Positions 38,205 through 45,569 of a DNA stretch of 64,000 nucleotides are shown here, piece after piece. The notes below the pieces were generated by a model. The model was not told the origin of the DNA. It saw only the letters and a list, made by a program, of their open reading frames with translations, and ran no database searches. A program made the translations under genes and the position numbers. This DNA is from Clostridium hydrogenum (GTDB taxonomy: Bacteria; Bacillota; Clostridia; Clostridiales; Clostridiaceae), in NCBI RefSeq assembly GCF_021432385.1, contig NZ_JAEACT010000004.1:620001-684000 (forward strand). Reading direction: 5' to 3'. Within the stretch, counting starts at the first letter, position 1; each line of letters begins with the position of its first letter.

Positions 38205-38413
38205 CATAATCCTAATTTATTTTTTCAAACATAAAATCGATAACATATAAGGTGTTATCTAATTTATGTTGGTTGGCGCATTTTTGTTTATGAATTAAGT
38301 ATTAGGTTATCCTTCAAAAGATATAGATGTTATTATTAATAAGTAATGAAAATTACCTTGGTCTAAGATTAAGTCATTATATAGCATTTTAACTTATAGA
38401 GAGGAGAAAAAAT

Positions 38414-39400
38414 ATGGATTATAATATTATAGCTAAAGAAATTCTTACATCATACTCTATTTCTGCTCCGATAATTCAATTTATCAGACATAATGAAAAT
38501 ATTACTTTTAAAATAACTGATGGATTAAACAATAAGAATTATTTACTGCGAATACATAAACCTATCACTGAAGGTCTATTTGGTCTACAGCATACATTAG
38601 AAGGTATAAAATCTGAAATTAAGATTCTGCAAAAACTTAACCATAAAGGGTTACTTTATGCACAGAAGCCTATATCCAATAATCTCGGAGAGTATATAAC
38701 TGAATATAATCTAGATAATTTTAACCATCCTTGTTATGCCACAATTTTAGAGTGGATAGAGGGTTGTACTCTCACTCTTAAGGAGGATAATATTAATGAA
38801 ATCACTTTTACACTTGGACAAAATCTTGCATTATTTCATAAATGTTTAAAAGATTTTAAACCGTCAAAAGACTTCACAAGACCAATATATGATGTTGATA
38901 GAATTGATACTGCTATTGAGGAACTAAAATATTGTGTTGAAGTTAATCTATTTAGTATGGAACATTATGATATTATTAAAAAGGTGTTGATTTTAGTTAA
39001 GGACCAAATTAATGAGCTCAATTTAAGAGAAGATACATTCGGTATCATTCATGCAGACTTACAGCTGGGAAATATCGTAGTTAACAATGATAACCCCTGT
39101 TTAATAGATTTAGGATTTTGTGGTTTTGGATACTATTTATTCGATTTAGGCAGTGCTGCAACTATTTTCCCTAGTAAATTAAGACAAACCTTTTTACAAG
39201 GATATTCATCTAAAGCTTCATTTTCTTTTGATGACCTAAAATATATAGAAGGACAAATATTTATGGATACTTTTATAAGTTATGTTTTATTTATGAGGGA
39301 TAATGATAGGAATTCCTGGATAAAAACTAGTGCATTAAAAAATTGTGATACTCTTTGCAAAGACTTTTTAGAAGGTAAAGAAGTCTTCTATTCACTCTAA
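38414..39400 (+). CDS. Aminoglycoside phosphotransferase-family (APH/choline kinase) protein
   Basis: A 328-residue kinase-like protein. The catalytic loop is FGIIHADLQLGNIVV (HxDxxxxN) and the metal site is LIDLGFCGFGYYLFDLG, both diagnostic of APH-type folds. The N lobe shows NYLLRIHKP with the ATP-contacting Lys/Arg region. It starts behind GAGAGGAG. Substrate unknown; homoserine, choline, fructosamine or antibiotic kinases all share this pattern. Confidence 0.83.
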   Translation: MDYNIIAKEILTSYSISAPIIQFIRHNENITFKITDGLNNKNYLLRIHKPITEGLFGLQHTLEGIKSEIKILQKLNHKGLLYAQKPISNNLGEYITEYNLDNFNHPCYATILEWIEGCTLTLKEDNINEITFTLGQNLALFHKCLKDFKPSKDFTRPIYDVDRIDTAIEELKYCVEVNLFSMEHYDIIKKVLILVKDQINELNLREDTFGIIHADLQLGNIVVNNDNPCLIDLGFCGFGYYLFDLGSAATIFPSKLRQTFLQGYSSKASFSFDDLKYIEGQIFMDTFISYVLFMRDNDRNSWIKTSALKNCDTLCKDFLEGKEVFYSL

Positions 39401-39450
39401 TAAGAAGAATTTTGAATTTCACACTTGACTAAGTTAATGCATAATACCAC

Positions 39451-39479
39451 CCTCGATAGTAGTTTTTATATTATCGAGG
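39451..39479. terminator. Hairpin between the phosphotransferase and acetyltransferase genes
   Basis: CCTCGATA pairs with TATCGAGG around a short loop. It lies between convergent genes. Confidence 0.5.
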
Positions 39480-39572
39480 AATGAATTAAATTTGATTTCT
39501 AATTTTAAAAATCATTTAAATAAGGTTGTCTTATAAGCGCCAACCTTATCTTGTATACTCTATAACTGTAAA

Positions 39573-40121
39573 TTATTCTAAGCTAGCTAGTAAAAGTGAA
39601 TATATATAAAGTGAATATATATTATGTAAATATTTTTTACCTCTAAATACTTCATAACTTGAACCAGATAAAACAAATCCAAGATTCTCAACTAGGCGGA
39701 TTGATCTTTTATTATCAATAGCAATACATGCTCGTATCTCTTTTATATTCATATTTCTTGCAGCAAATGTGATGATTTCTCTCATCGCTTCTTTCATGTA
39801 GCCATTTCTCCAAAATTCTTCTTTAAGGTCATAACCGATTTCAACCTTACACTCTTTATGATTCCAACAATGAAACCCACATGTACCCATTTTAACTCCA
39901 TCTGATTTTCGTATAATAATCCAACGGTGTTGCAATCGTGGTTCATGCTGTATATAAAAATCAATAATTTCATCTGCACCTTCAACATCAGTTAATGGAT
40001 CTGCATCAAACAAATATCTGTTGACTACATCATCTGAAAACTGGCTAAATATAAACTCTCTATCATCACTGGATATGTTTTTGAGAAATAACCTTTCTGT
40101 TTCTATATCATAAAAAAACAT
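39573..40121 (-). CDS. GNAT-family N-acetyltransferase (RimJ/RimL type)
   Basis: A 182-residue protein beginning with the family opening IETERLFLKNISSDDREFIF. The acetyl-CoA site is KVEIGYDLKEEFWRNGYMKE, and IDNKRSIRLVENLGFVLSGS is the C-terminal motif. ATG follows AAGGAGAAAAAAG. Substrate could be a ribosomal N terminus or an antibiotic. Confidence 0.86.
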   Translation of the reverse strand: MFFYDIETERLFLKNISSDDREFIFSQFSDDVVNRYLFDADPLTDVEGADEIIDFYIQHEPRLQHRWIIIRKSDGVKMGTCGFHCWNHKECKVEIGYDLKEEFWRNGYMKEAMREIITFAARNMNIKEIRACIAIDNKRSIRLVENLGFVLSGSSYEVFRGKKYLHNIYSLYIYSLLLASLE

Positions 40122-40185
40122 CTTTTTTCTCCTTACATATATAAATTTTAATTGATTAAAAATGTTTTATAAAGTTCAGATAGTT

Positions 40186-41061
40186 TCACTTTATTGAAAT
40201 ATAATAGTCAATACTGTTTTTATTTTGGTTAATAACCTCATAATCAGAAGTTGTAGAAAGCTCGAATCCAGAATTAGGCAGCCAAATCCCATCAATATAG
40301 TCATATACAGATTGATTTAGACTTTCACCGTTTAAAATATTATTCTTAATATCATAATTAAAAACAGCATATTTAGCTTTTGGTATAACCTTCTTCACCA
40401 TACCTTGAGAAATATCATTATATTCTGATACTTCAACACCATAAAAATAAGTGTAATTAATCTCATCATTCTCTTTGATTATATCTTGCACATCATAATC
40501 ATAAGCTGCATAATACAACTCGGCATTTACTCTATTTTCAATCTCCGCTGTCATTTCCATGAACTCGTTTTTTACTTTTGATAAAAGTCCAAATTTTATA
40601 TTCTCACCCTGATTTATTTTTCTTGATATGCCTAAAAGTAATCTCTCATCTTTACAAATAATCTCTGGTTTCAATATTACCACCCCATTTTTATTATTAT
40701 TTGAAAGTAAATTGATTCTTTCAAACAGGCATAGCTCTGCTTTAACTTTCCTAAAACTACTTGGCGATTCGCCATAAGCCAATTTAAAAGTTCTTGTAAA
40801 TGCTTCATGTGATTCATAACCATATTCAAAAGCTATTTCTGTTACACTGCGTTTTGAAGTTGCTAGATCAAACATTGCATTGCTTAACTTTCTTTTGCGA
40901 ACATATTCTTTCACTGAACAACCAACAAGTGGTCTAAACACCCTGTAAAAGTGTGGAATAGAATAACCTGCAACTTTAGCTATCTCTTCTAGCTTAATAT
41001 TTTCTTTTAAATTATTCTCAATATAGTCTATTGCCTTTTGAATATTGATATAGTAACTCAT
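40186..41061 (-). CDS. AraC-family regulator with GyrI-like effector domain
   Basis: A 291-residue paralogue of the gene at 36703. The HTH motifs are LEEIAKVAGYSIPHFYRVF and VTEIAFEYGYESHEAFTRTF. The C-terminal half resembles AraC effector-binding domains (VVILKPEIICKDERLLLGIS, then KVIPKAKYAVFNYDI and IDGIWLPNSGFEL). Likely a drug- or small-molecule-responsive activator. Confidence 0.87.
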   Translation of the reverse strand: MSYYINIQKAIDYIENNLKENIKLEEIAKVAGYSIPHFYRVFRPLVGCSVKEYVRKRKLSNAMFDLATSKRSVTEIAFEYGYESHEAFTRTFKLAYGESPSSFRKVKAELCLFERINLLSNNNKNGVVILKPEIICKDERLLLGISRKINQGENIKFGLLSKVKNEFMEMTAEIENRVNAELYYAAYDYDVQDIIKENDEINYTYFYGVEVSEYNDISQGMVKKVIPKAKYAVFNYDIKNNILNGESLNQSVYDYIDGIWLPNSGFELSTTSDYEVINQNKNSIDYYISIK

Positions 41062-41259
41062 AAAACACCCCCACTCTTACCTTATATCTAAATAATATCT
41101 TATAAAGATAATAAATACTTGACATATTTTATCATCTTTATAAGATACTTAAACAGAAAATTAAGAGTTAAGAACCATTAGCCTTAATTTTTCTATGTCA
41201 TTGACATCCATTACTTCACTAAAAACCAGTAATATCAACAATCTTAAAGAAGATCTACG

Positions 41260-41283
41260 TTATTTATGATACAGTTCACCGTA
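41260..41283 (-). repeat. YHK-tail scar 4 (Y-G-E-L-Y-H-K-stop)
   Basis: The minus strand reads TAC GGT GAA CTG TAT CAT AAA TAA. It lies 31 bases beyond the HEPN gene stop codon. Confidence 0.65.
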
Positions 41284-41313
41284 TCCCCCTTAAATGCGAA
41301 AAGGTAAAATAGA

Positions 41314-41700
41314 TTATCTCTCTATTTTACCCTTAATAAACCTTTCAATTTTATCAGCACACTCAATAGCACTTATCATATCTTCTGCTGTAACATCTAA
41401 TTGATATGGATACCTAACTTGCACACCATATGGTACTAACTCAATGCATTCATCTTCAATTATATTAAAACTGCTATCAATTGCTTTACATTTATTATTA
41501 AGCAATACTAAATCATGTGTTTTCTCTATCTTGTTGCCATTTTTAACCAAATAACCTTTTAAGTACTTTTCGGCACTTTGTTCACAATGATAACATATTA
41601 TCTCTATAGGTTTAGGATACATATTTATTAAGAATTTAGCTGACTCCAAATCTATTTTTGCAAATTCAAGCCACTCTTCATAAATTTTATTATTATCCAT
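41314..41700 (-). CDS. HEPN-domain protein of a HEPN/MNT pair
   Basis: A 128-residue all-helical protein. The HEPN core reads WLEFAKIDLESAKFLI, ICYHCEQSAEKYLKGYL, KTHDLVLLNNKC and VRYPYQLDVTAEDM. This is the classical PF05168 form. The RX4-6H ribonuclease motif of HepT toxins is not visible, so it may not cleave RNA. It overlaps the nucleotidyltransferase gene by eight bases. Confidence 0.85.
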   Translation of the reverse strand: MDNNKIYEEWLEFAKIDLESAKFLINMYPKPIEIICYHCEQSAEKYLKGYLVKNGNKIEKTHDLVLLNNKCKAIDSSFNIIEDECIELVPYGVQVRYPYQLDVTAEDMISAIECADKIERFIKGKIER

Positions 41701-42025
41701 AAATCTTTACTCCCTCATGAAAAATTTTACCTTCCAAAGTGCAATCTGATTTAGCTCGCTCATTAAACTCATCACTATAATAAACTAACAAGTCAACAGG
41801 CATACTTTGAACCTTAGCCATAGCTTTTCTAACAATCTTCATTATTTCAACTTTTCTTTTACTTTTATCATCAGTTATTATACATATATCTAAGTCACTG
41901 TCTTCATTAGGATTTCCATATGCATATGAACCAAATAAATAAATTGAACTTATATCAAAAACATTATATATTTCTTTTATTAAATTATTTAATTCTACTT
42001 TAACATCATGTGGCATAATCCTCAC
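41693..42025 (-). CDS. MNT-domain nucleotidyltransferase
   Basis: A 110-residue minimal nucleotidyltransferase. The active-site motif GSYAYGNPNEDSDLDI fits GSX10DXD, the form found in MntA antitoxins that AMPylate their HEPN partner. Start behind AGGTAGGTGAGG. It forms a two-gene operon with the HEPN protein. A toxin-antitoxin function is plausible but depends on the HEPN partner being active. Confidence 0.87.
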   Translation of the reverse strand: MRIMPHDVKVELNNLIKEIYNVFDISSIYLFGSYAYGNPNEDSDLDICIITDDKSKRKVEIMKIVRKAMAKVQSMPVDLLVYYSDEFNERAKSDCTLEGKIFHEGVKIYG

Positions 42026-42115
42026 CTACCTCTACTTTAATTATATACCATCTTGATGATATATAAGCATACAACACCTATTATCGCTTTATGTAATTAT
42101 TTCACAAATTGGAAT

Positions 42116-42301
42116 TTAGTACATAACACTTTCAAGAAGGCCGAACTTTTTTAGACATGCAATATATTCTGAAACACAAAAATAATTTTGAATATCCTTT
42201 TCATCTAATCCCTGAAAAGCATATAATTCATCCCAAAGTAAACTACTGCCTTCACCATAGAAAAATCCTGATTCTATGTCACCCCCGCCAAAGATATTAA
42301 T
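42116..42301 (-). pseudogene. C-terminal gene remnant, unknown family
   Basis: An open frame of 61 codons without a start, reading FGGGDIESGFFYGEGSSLLW and later YFCVSEYIACLKKFGLL before a stop. An in-frame stop lies just upstream. It looks like the tail of a deleted protein gene. I do not recognise it. Confidence 0.45.
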
Positions 42302-42365
42302 TCAATTATAACATATTTTATAAATATACTATTGATTATTATACAGTTTTTTACCTATAAAAATA

Positions 42366-42432
42366 GCCTTATGCAAGTTATATCAATGTATAAGGCTTAA
42401 CCACGATTTATTTGTGATAAAGTTCTCCGTAA
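42366..42432 (-). repeat. YHK-tail scar 5 (Y-G-E-L-Y-H-K-stop) with terminator
   Basis: The minus strand codes TAC GGA GAA CTT TAT CAC AAA TAA at 42409-42432. It is followed by the hairpin AGCCTTATAC/GCATAAGGCT (42366-42400) and ATTTTTAT. The loop contains TTGATATAACT, conserved with other scars. Confidence 0.65.
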
Positions 42433-42484
42433 CCACTGCAAGTGAGGTTTTTCCATTTTATTCTTATATTTATCTTTACATAAT

Positions 42485-42495
42485 TATGGTATAAT
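42485..42495 (+). promoter_or_regulatory. Extended -10 promoter of the holin-like toxin
   Basis: TATGGTATAAT, followed by TCTAAAGT. The same sequence lies 117 bases upstream of the 53-residue toxin copy 2, at 43810. Confidence 0.7.
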
Positions 42496-42567
42496 TCTAA
42501 AGTACAATTTTATAGTTAAATGTGGGCTACTGATATCACTCATCCCTTTTGAAGGGAGGTGATACAT

Positions 42568-42669
42568 ATGAGTAACAATACTTTGATGTTACTATTTCAG
42601 GCAGGATTATTTTTATTAGCACTACTAACATTTATAGTGTTACTTATTGATAAAATGTCAAAAAAATAG
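42568..42669 (+). CDS. Holin-like type I toxin, 33 residues
   Basis: The product starts MSNNTLMLLFQAGLFLLALL and ends IDKMSKK: one hydrophobic helix and a basic tail, as in the 'putative holin-like toxin' group of Gram-positive type I systems. The ribosome site GGGAGGTGAT is strong but lies in a hairpin (CCCTT/AAGGG). The box GGGCTACT (42524-42531) can pair with AGTAGCCC (42668-42675), joining the 5' and 3' ends of the mRNA. Confidence 0.8.
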   Translation: MSNNTLMLLFQAGLFLLALLTFIVLLIDKMSKK

Positions 42670-42799
42670 TAGCCCCCACTCGCAATTGGATGCTACTATT
42701 TTTAATCATATTAAATTATAGTGATACCAGTTGCCTATGCAACTAGAATTGTATACTATAGGGTGTTGGTAGCACCCTATTTTTATTTTCTGTACTCTT
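42660..42799 (-). ncRNA. Predicted antisense antitoxin RNA of the holin-like toxin
   Basis: The minus-strand promoter TGATATAAT (42806-42814) would start an RNA near 42799. It has 5' hairpin GGGTGCTACCAACACCC and ends at the shared terminator followed by T7 (42660-42666). Its 3' end overlaps the toxin 3' end, as in TxpA/RatA-type convergent pairs. Confidence 0.65.
42665..42703. terminator. Bidirectional terminator shared by toxin and antitoxin
   Basis: AATAGTAGC pairs with GCTACTATT, with T runs on both strands. The toxin stop codon lies in its left arm. Confidence 0.75.
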
Positions 42800-42887
42800 A
42801 TTTATATTATATCAAATTTTTATAAAAAATAAACCTATATAATTTTTTCTGTTTAAAAATTTTCATTTTCATAATATAAATTGGAAT

Positions 42888-43415
42888 TTATGGCTCCATC
42901 CACTCTCTTTTCAGAATGGCATATTGATAGGTATTTTCATAATGCGGAGTTCCATCTGGATTGTTCACGAAAGATATAAATTCCATAAAGAGTCCTTCTT
43001 TTCTCATTCCAAGTCGCTCACAAAGCTTTTGGGATGGAATATTATCGTCTTCAGCATAAGCATATATTCTCCTTGCATCGTTATTGAAGAGGTAGCCGAT
43101 TAATGATTTTGCGGCTTCAGTTGCATAACCGCTCTTGCCGTATTTTAAGTTAAAATTCCATCCGACGCTATATGTATCAGGCTCCTCTTTTATGGCAAAA
43201 ATATCCCCAATAATTAAATCTGTATCAGCCAAGCAAACAGCAAAATCTTCACCTTCTTTGCCTCTTCGCTCAACTTCTTTTTCTGCTTCATCAAGTGAAT
43301 TTAATTTTTCACTCATAAAACAATGCACAGGTGGGTGCTTAAGGTATTCATATAATCCCTCAGTATCTTTTTTCTCAAAATCACGAATTGTCAATCTATC
43401 TGTTTTCAAATGCAT
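42888..43415 (-). CDS. GNAT-family N-acetyltransferase
   Basis: A 175-residue RimJ/RimL-like protein. It opens with LKTDRLTIRDFEKKDTEGLY; WNFNLKYGKSGYATEAAKSL binds acetyl-CoA and DDNIPSQKLCERLGMRKEGL is the C-terminal motif. It lies between two small toxin-like loci. Substrate unknown. Confidence 0.86.
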   Translation of the reverse strand: MHLKTDRLTIRDFEKKDTEGLYEYLKHPPVHCFMSEKLNSLDEAEKEVERRGKEGEDFAVCLADTDLIIGDIFAIKEEPDTYSVGWNFNLKYGKSGYATEAAKSLIGYLFNNDARRIYAYAEDDNIPSQKLCERLGMRKEGLFMEFISFVNNPDGTPHYENTYQYAILKREWMEP

Positions 43416-43538
43416 TTAATAATTATCTCATTTACTTCTAATTTTCACTTGAGTTATATCCTGTTGTACTAATTCTAATTTGGTAATAAACACAGCAAAA
43501 TACAATCAGCGTTGTTGTTAAGATAGTATATTGTACTG

Positions 43539-43614
43539 AAAAAAGTGGGACAAGATCTTTTCGGATCCTATCCCACTTAAATAATCTTTTGATTACAATT
43601 CCTCTGATAAAACA
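43539..43614 (-). ncRNA. Predicted small RNA of about 75 nt
   Basis: The minus strand has an extended -10 TATGGTATAAT (43620-43630), then about 35 unstructured bases and a strong terminator, AAGTGGGA paired with TCCCACTT, followed by T6. No open frame fits. It lies alone between an acetyltransferase and scar 6. Confidence 0.6.
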
Positions 43615-43685
43615 AGTCTATTATACCATATTCATACAAAGAAGCAACGACAATTACTTGTGATACAGTATTTTCACCTATAAAA

Positions 43686-43755
43686 ATAGCCTTAGACAAG
43701 TCATATCAATGTCTAAGACTATAAATTCCACTTACTTATGATATGTTTCTCCGTA
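43686..43755 (-). repeat. YHK-tail scar 6 (Y-G-E-T-Y-H-K-stop) with terminator
   Basis: The minus strand codes TAC GGA GAA ACA TAT CAT AAG TAA at 43732-43755. It is followed by hairpin AGTCTTAGAC/GTCTAAGGCT (43686-43720) and ATTTTTAT. It closely parallels scar 5, including TTGATATGACT in the loop. Confidence 0.65.
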
Positions 43756-43809
43756 ACTACTCTAAATGAGGTTTTTCCATTTTATTCTTGTGTATAAACT
43801 CTACATAAT

Positions 43810-43820
43810 TATGGTATAAT
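43810..43820 (+). promoter_or_regulatory. Extended -10 promoter of the 53-residue toxin copy 2
   Basis: TTATGGTATAAT followed by TCTAAAGT, matching the promoter at 42485. Confidence 0.7.
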
Positions 43821-43936
43821 TCTAAAGTGATATTTTGAAATCCGTAGTAGGATGGCTGCGGAGGTTTTGAACGTTTTATCCTCCTTATGGGCTATTGGTG
43901 AATTATTTCACTGTAGCTTAGGAGGTGGTATTGGAT

Positions 43937-44098
43937 ATGTTTGATACTGTTATAAAGTGTATATCAGTTGTTTATGTAATTAGATTAATTCTGAAACATA
44001 ATCTTTTTATACATCATTTAAAAATTAAGATTAAATTTCTTGGTCTTGATATAGAAGTTAAAAGCAAAGAAAAAAGTGCTCCATCCAGCAAAGATTAG
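43937..44098 (+). CDS. 53-residue membrane peptide, candidate type I toxin, copy 2
   Basis: The product begins MFDTVIKCISVVYVIRLIL, then KHNLFIHHLKIKIKF and GLDIEVKSKEKSAPSSKD. A strong TTAGGAGGTGG lies before the ATG, and an upstream CCTCC (about 43881) could mask it. The box GGGCTATTGG (43889-43898) is an exact complement of CCAATAGCCC (44138-44147), linking 5' and 3' ends across the ORF. One predicted membrane helix, basic middle, conserved tail. The family is unknown to me. Confidence 0.75.
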   Translation: MFDTVIKCISVVYVIRLILKHNLFIHHLKIKIKFLGLDIEVKSKEKSAPSSKD

Positions 44099-44204
44099 CA
44101 CTTCTTCTAAGATTCATAATTAAAACATAAATCTAATCCAATAGCCCTAAAACAAAATAAATGTTCTAAGGATTGCTTAGTGTTGGTAGCACTAAGCTTT
44201 TCTT
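44070..44204 (-). ncRNA. Predicted antisense antitoxin RNA, copy 2
   Basis: The minus-strand TGATATAAT (44211-44219) would start an RNA near 44204 with 5' hairpin CTTAGTGCTACCAACACTAAG. It ends at AAGTGCT/AGCACTT plus T6, within the last codons of the toxin. The promoter and the CTACCAAC loop are shared with the holin-like antitoxin. Confidence 0.65.
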
Positions 44205-44347
44205 ATTTATATTATATCAAATTCTTATAAAAAATAAACCTCTCTAGTGTTGTATTTTTAAAATTTTTTATAAAATCTGAAAAATCATATTAACTATTTC
44301 ATTTAATTATAAGAATAAAATTTAAACAACTATAGAAGCCTCACCTT

Positions 44348-45175
44348 CTACTTTATACTTTTAATAACAAATTCATGCATACGCTTTGTTGTAAAGCCTA
44401 ATTTCTCATATAAGAACTTTGCTGGATTTCCTTCAACTACCCATAGACTAACCTTTTGACATCCTCTATCTAGCAACTTATTTATAGAATAGCTTACTAA
44501 TGTTTTGCCATATCCATTGCCTTGATTTTCTATAGCTACTGCAACTCCATCAATTTCATTATCATCAATTATAGCTACAGCTACTATTTTGTTATATGCT
44601 CTTAATACAAATATGTTTTCTGCATTTTCTTTATATTCGTTTTTCTGTTTTTCACTTGGACGGCTCAATGTGGATTCTAATCCTACCAGTAAACGCATTT
44701 TATGAAAAGCCTCACTAAAGATTTTTTGACATTCATCATAATCCTTGTCATCATAATTATTAATTTCACAATTATCTATCGCAAGTTTATTACCAATATA
44801 AACCATAAAATTTGAATAAAACCAATTCTTGTATCCATTTTTATATAAAAATGTTTTTTCTAATTCATTATCCTTAAAATCACATACTATTTCCTCAACT
44901 CCAGCATTTCTCATGCTATTCTCTAATGCTTTCAAAAGCATAGTTCCAATTCCTTCTCTTCTTCCGGATGGCTTCACATATAAAGTCATGCTACTCTTTT
45001 TATCTGCCCCAGTAAATATACCTACAGCAAGTATTTCATTTCCATTTTTAACAATCATGCCATATTGTGGCCATTGCTCTAAACATGCAATTATATCTTG
45101 TTTCACAAAACTATCGTCTGTAATAAGTTCATTAATTGCTGGCTTATATTCATTTTTATACTGCTCAATATACAT
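44348..45175 (-). CDS. Double GNAT-domain acetyltransferase
   Basis: A 275-residue protein with two GNAT units. The first has MTLYVKPSGRREGIGTMLLK followed by FLYKNGYKNW; the second has VAVAIENQGNGYGKTLVSYS followed by KFLYEKLGFTTKRM. The start was set at the second ATG; the longer frame begins at a TTG overlapping a GGGGG tract. Substrate unknown. Confidence 0.83.
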   Translation of the reverse strand: MYIEQYKNEYKPAINELITDDSFVKQDIIACLEQWPQYGMIVKNGNEILAVGIFTGADKKSSMTLYVKPSGRREGIGTMLLKALENSMRNAGVEEIVCDFKDNELEKTFLYKNGYKNWFYSNFMVYIGNKLAIDNCEINNYDDKDYDECQKIFSEAFHKMRLLVGLESTLSRPSEKQKNEYKENAENIFVLRAYNKIVAVAIIDDNEIDGVAVAIENQGNGYGKTLVSYSINKLLDRGCQKVSLWVVEGNPAKFLYEKLGFTTKRMHEFVIKSIK

Positions 45176-45310
45176 ATGTATTAATAACCCCCATACCAAA
45201 ATTTAACTGAAAATTCTATTTAAATATTATCATATATTATATCCGGCTATCAAGCTACAACATTTTTCTCAAACAAAAATGCGCCATTCATTATATCCTA
45301 TTTTATTATA

Positions 45311-45334
45311 TTACTTATGATATGGTTCACCCTT
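45311..45334 (-). repeat. YHK-tail scar 7 (K-G-E-P-Y-H-K-stop)
   Basis: The minus strand reads AAG GGT GAA CCA TAT CAT AAG TAA. The upstream 23 bases match scar 3 exactly. It could be read as MKGEPYHK behind TTAGGATT. Confidence 0.65.
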
Positions 45335-45364
45335 CATAATCCTAATTTATTTTTTCAAATCCAA

Positions 45365-45428
45365 GCACCATCAATGTTCTTCAGCAAAACTGACAACATT
45401 TAAGTTTAAGATTTACCTGACGTAAGTT
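45365..45428 (+). repeat. Family A core fragment
   Basis: Contains TTCTTCAGCAAAACTGACA then AACATTTAAGTTTAAGATTT and ACCTGACGTAAG, the right half of the family A core, without tandem arms. Confidence 0.6.
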
Positions 45429-45569
45429 TATTAATATGCAAAGTTTTATTACACTACTATTGAGAATACTTCTCCATAATTATAAGTTATGTATTAAGTC
45501 ATATCAATTAAATTAGCTGCAAGTATAGTATACTTATATGTAATATGTTTTCATACGAGGAGGAATATA

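Larger units (their letters stand above)
45176..45569. other. Gap with scar 7 and a family A fragment
   Basis: Contains GCGCCATTCATTATATCC-like sequence whose complement recurs near 38268. Scar 7 is at 45311, and a truncated family A core is at 45365-45428. No gene seen. Confidence 0.5.

Noticed and set aside
41314-41700. Naming the HEPN gene hepT
   Set aside because: The diagnostic RX4-6H ribonuclease motif was not found, so only the domain name is supported.
34580-45334. Scars read on the plus strand as small proteins (M-V/I-x-F-S/T-V...)
   Set aside because: The plus-strand reading shows unconserved sequence after six residues, while the minus-strand reading keeps both the peptide and the stop codon with synonymous changes.
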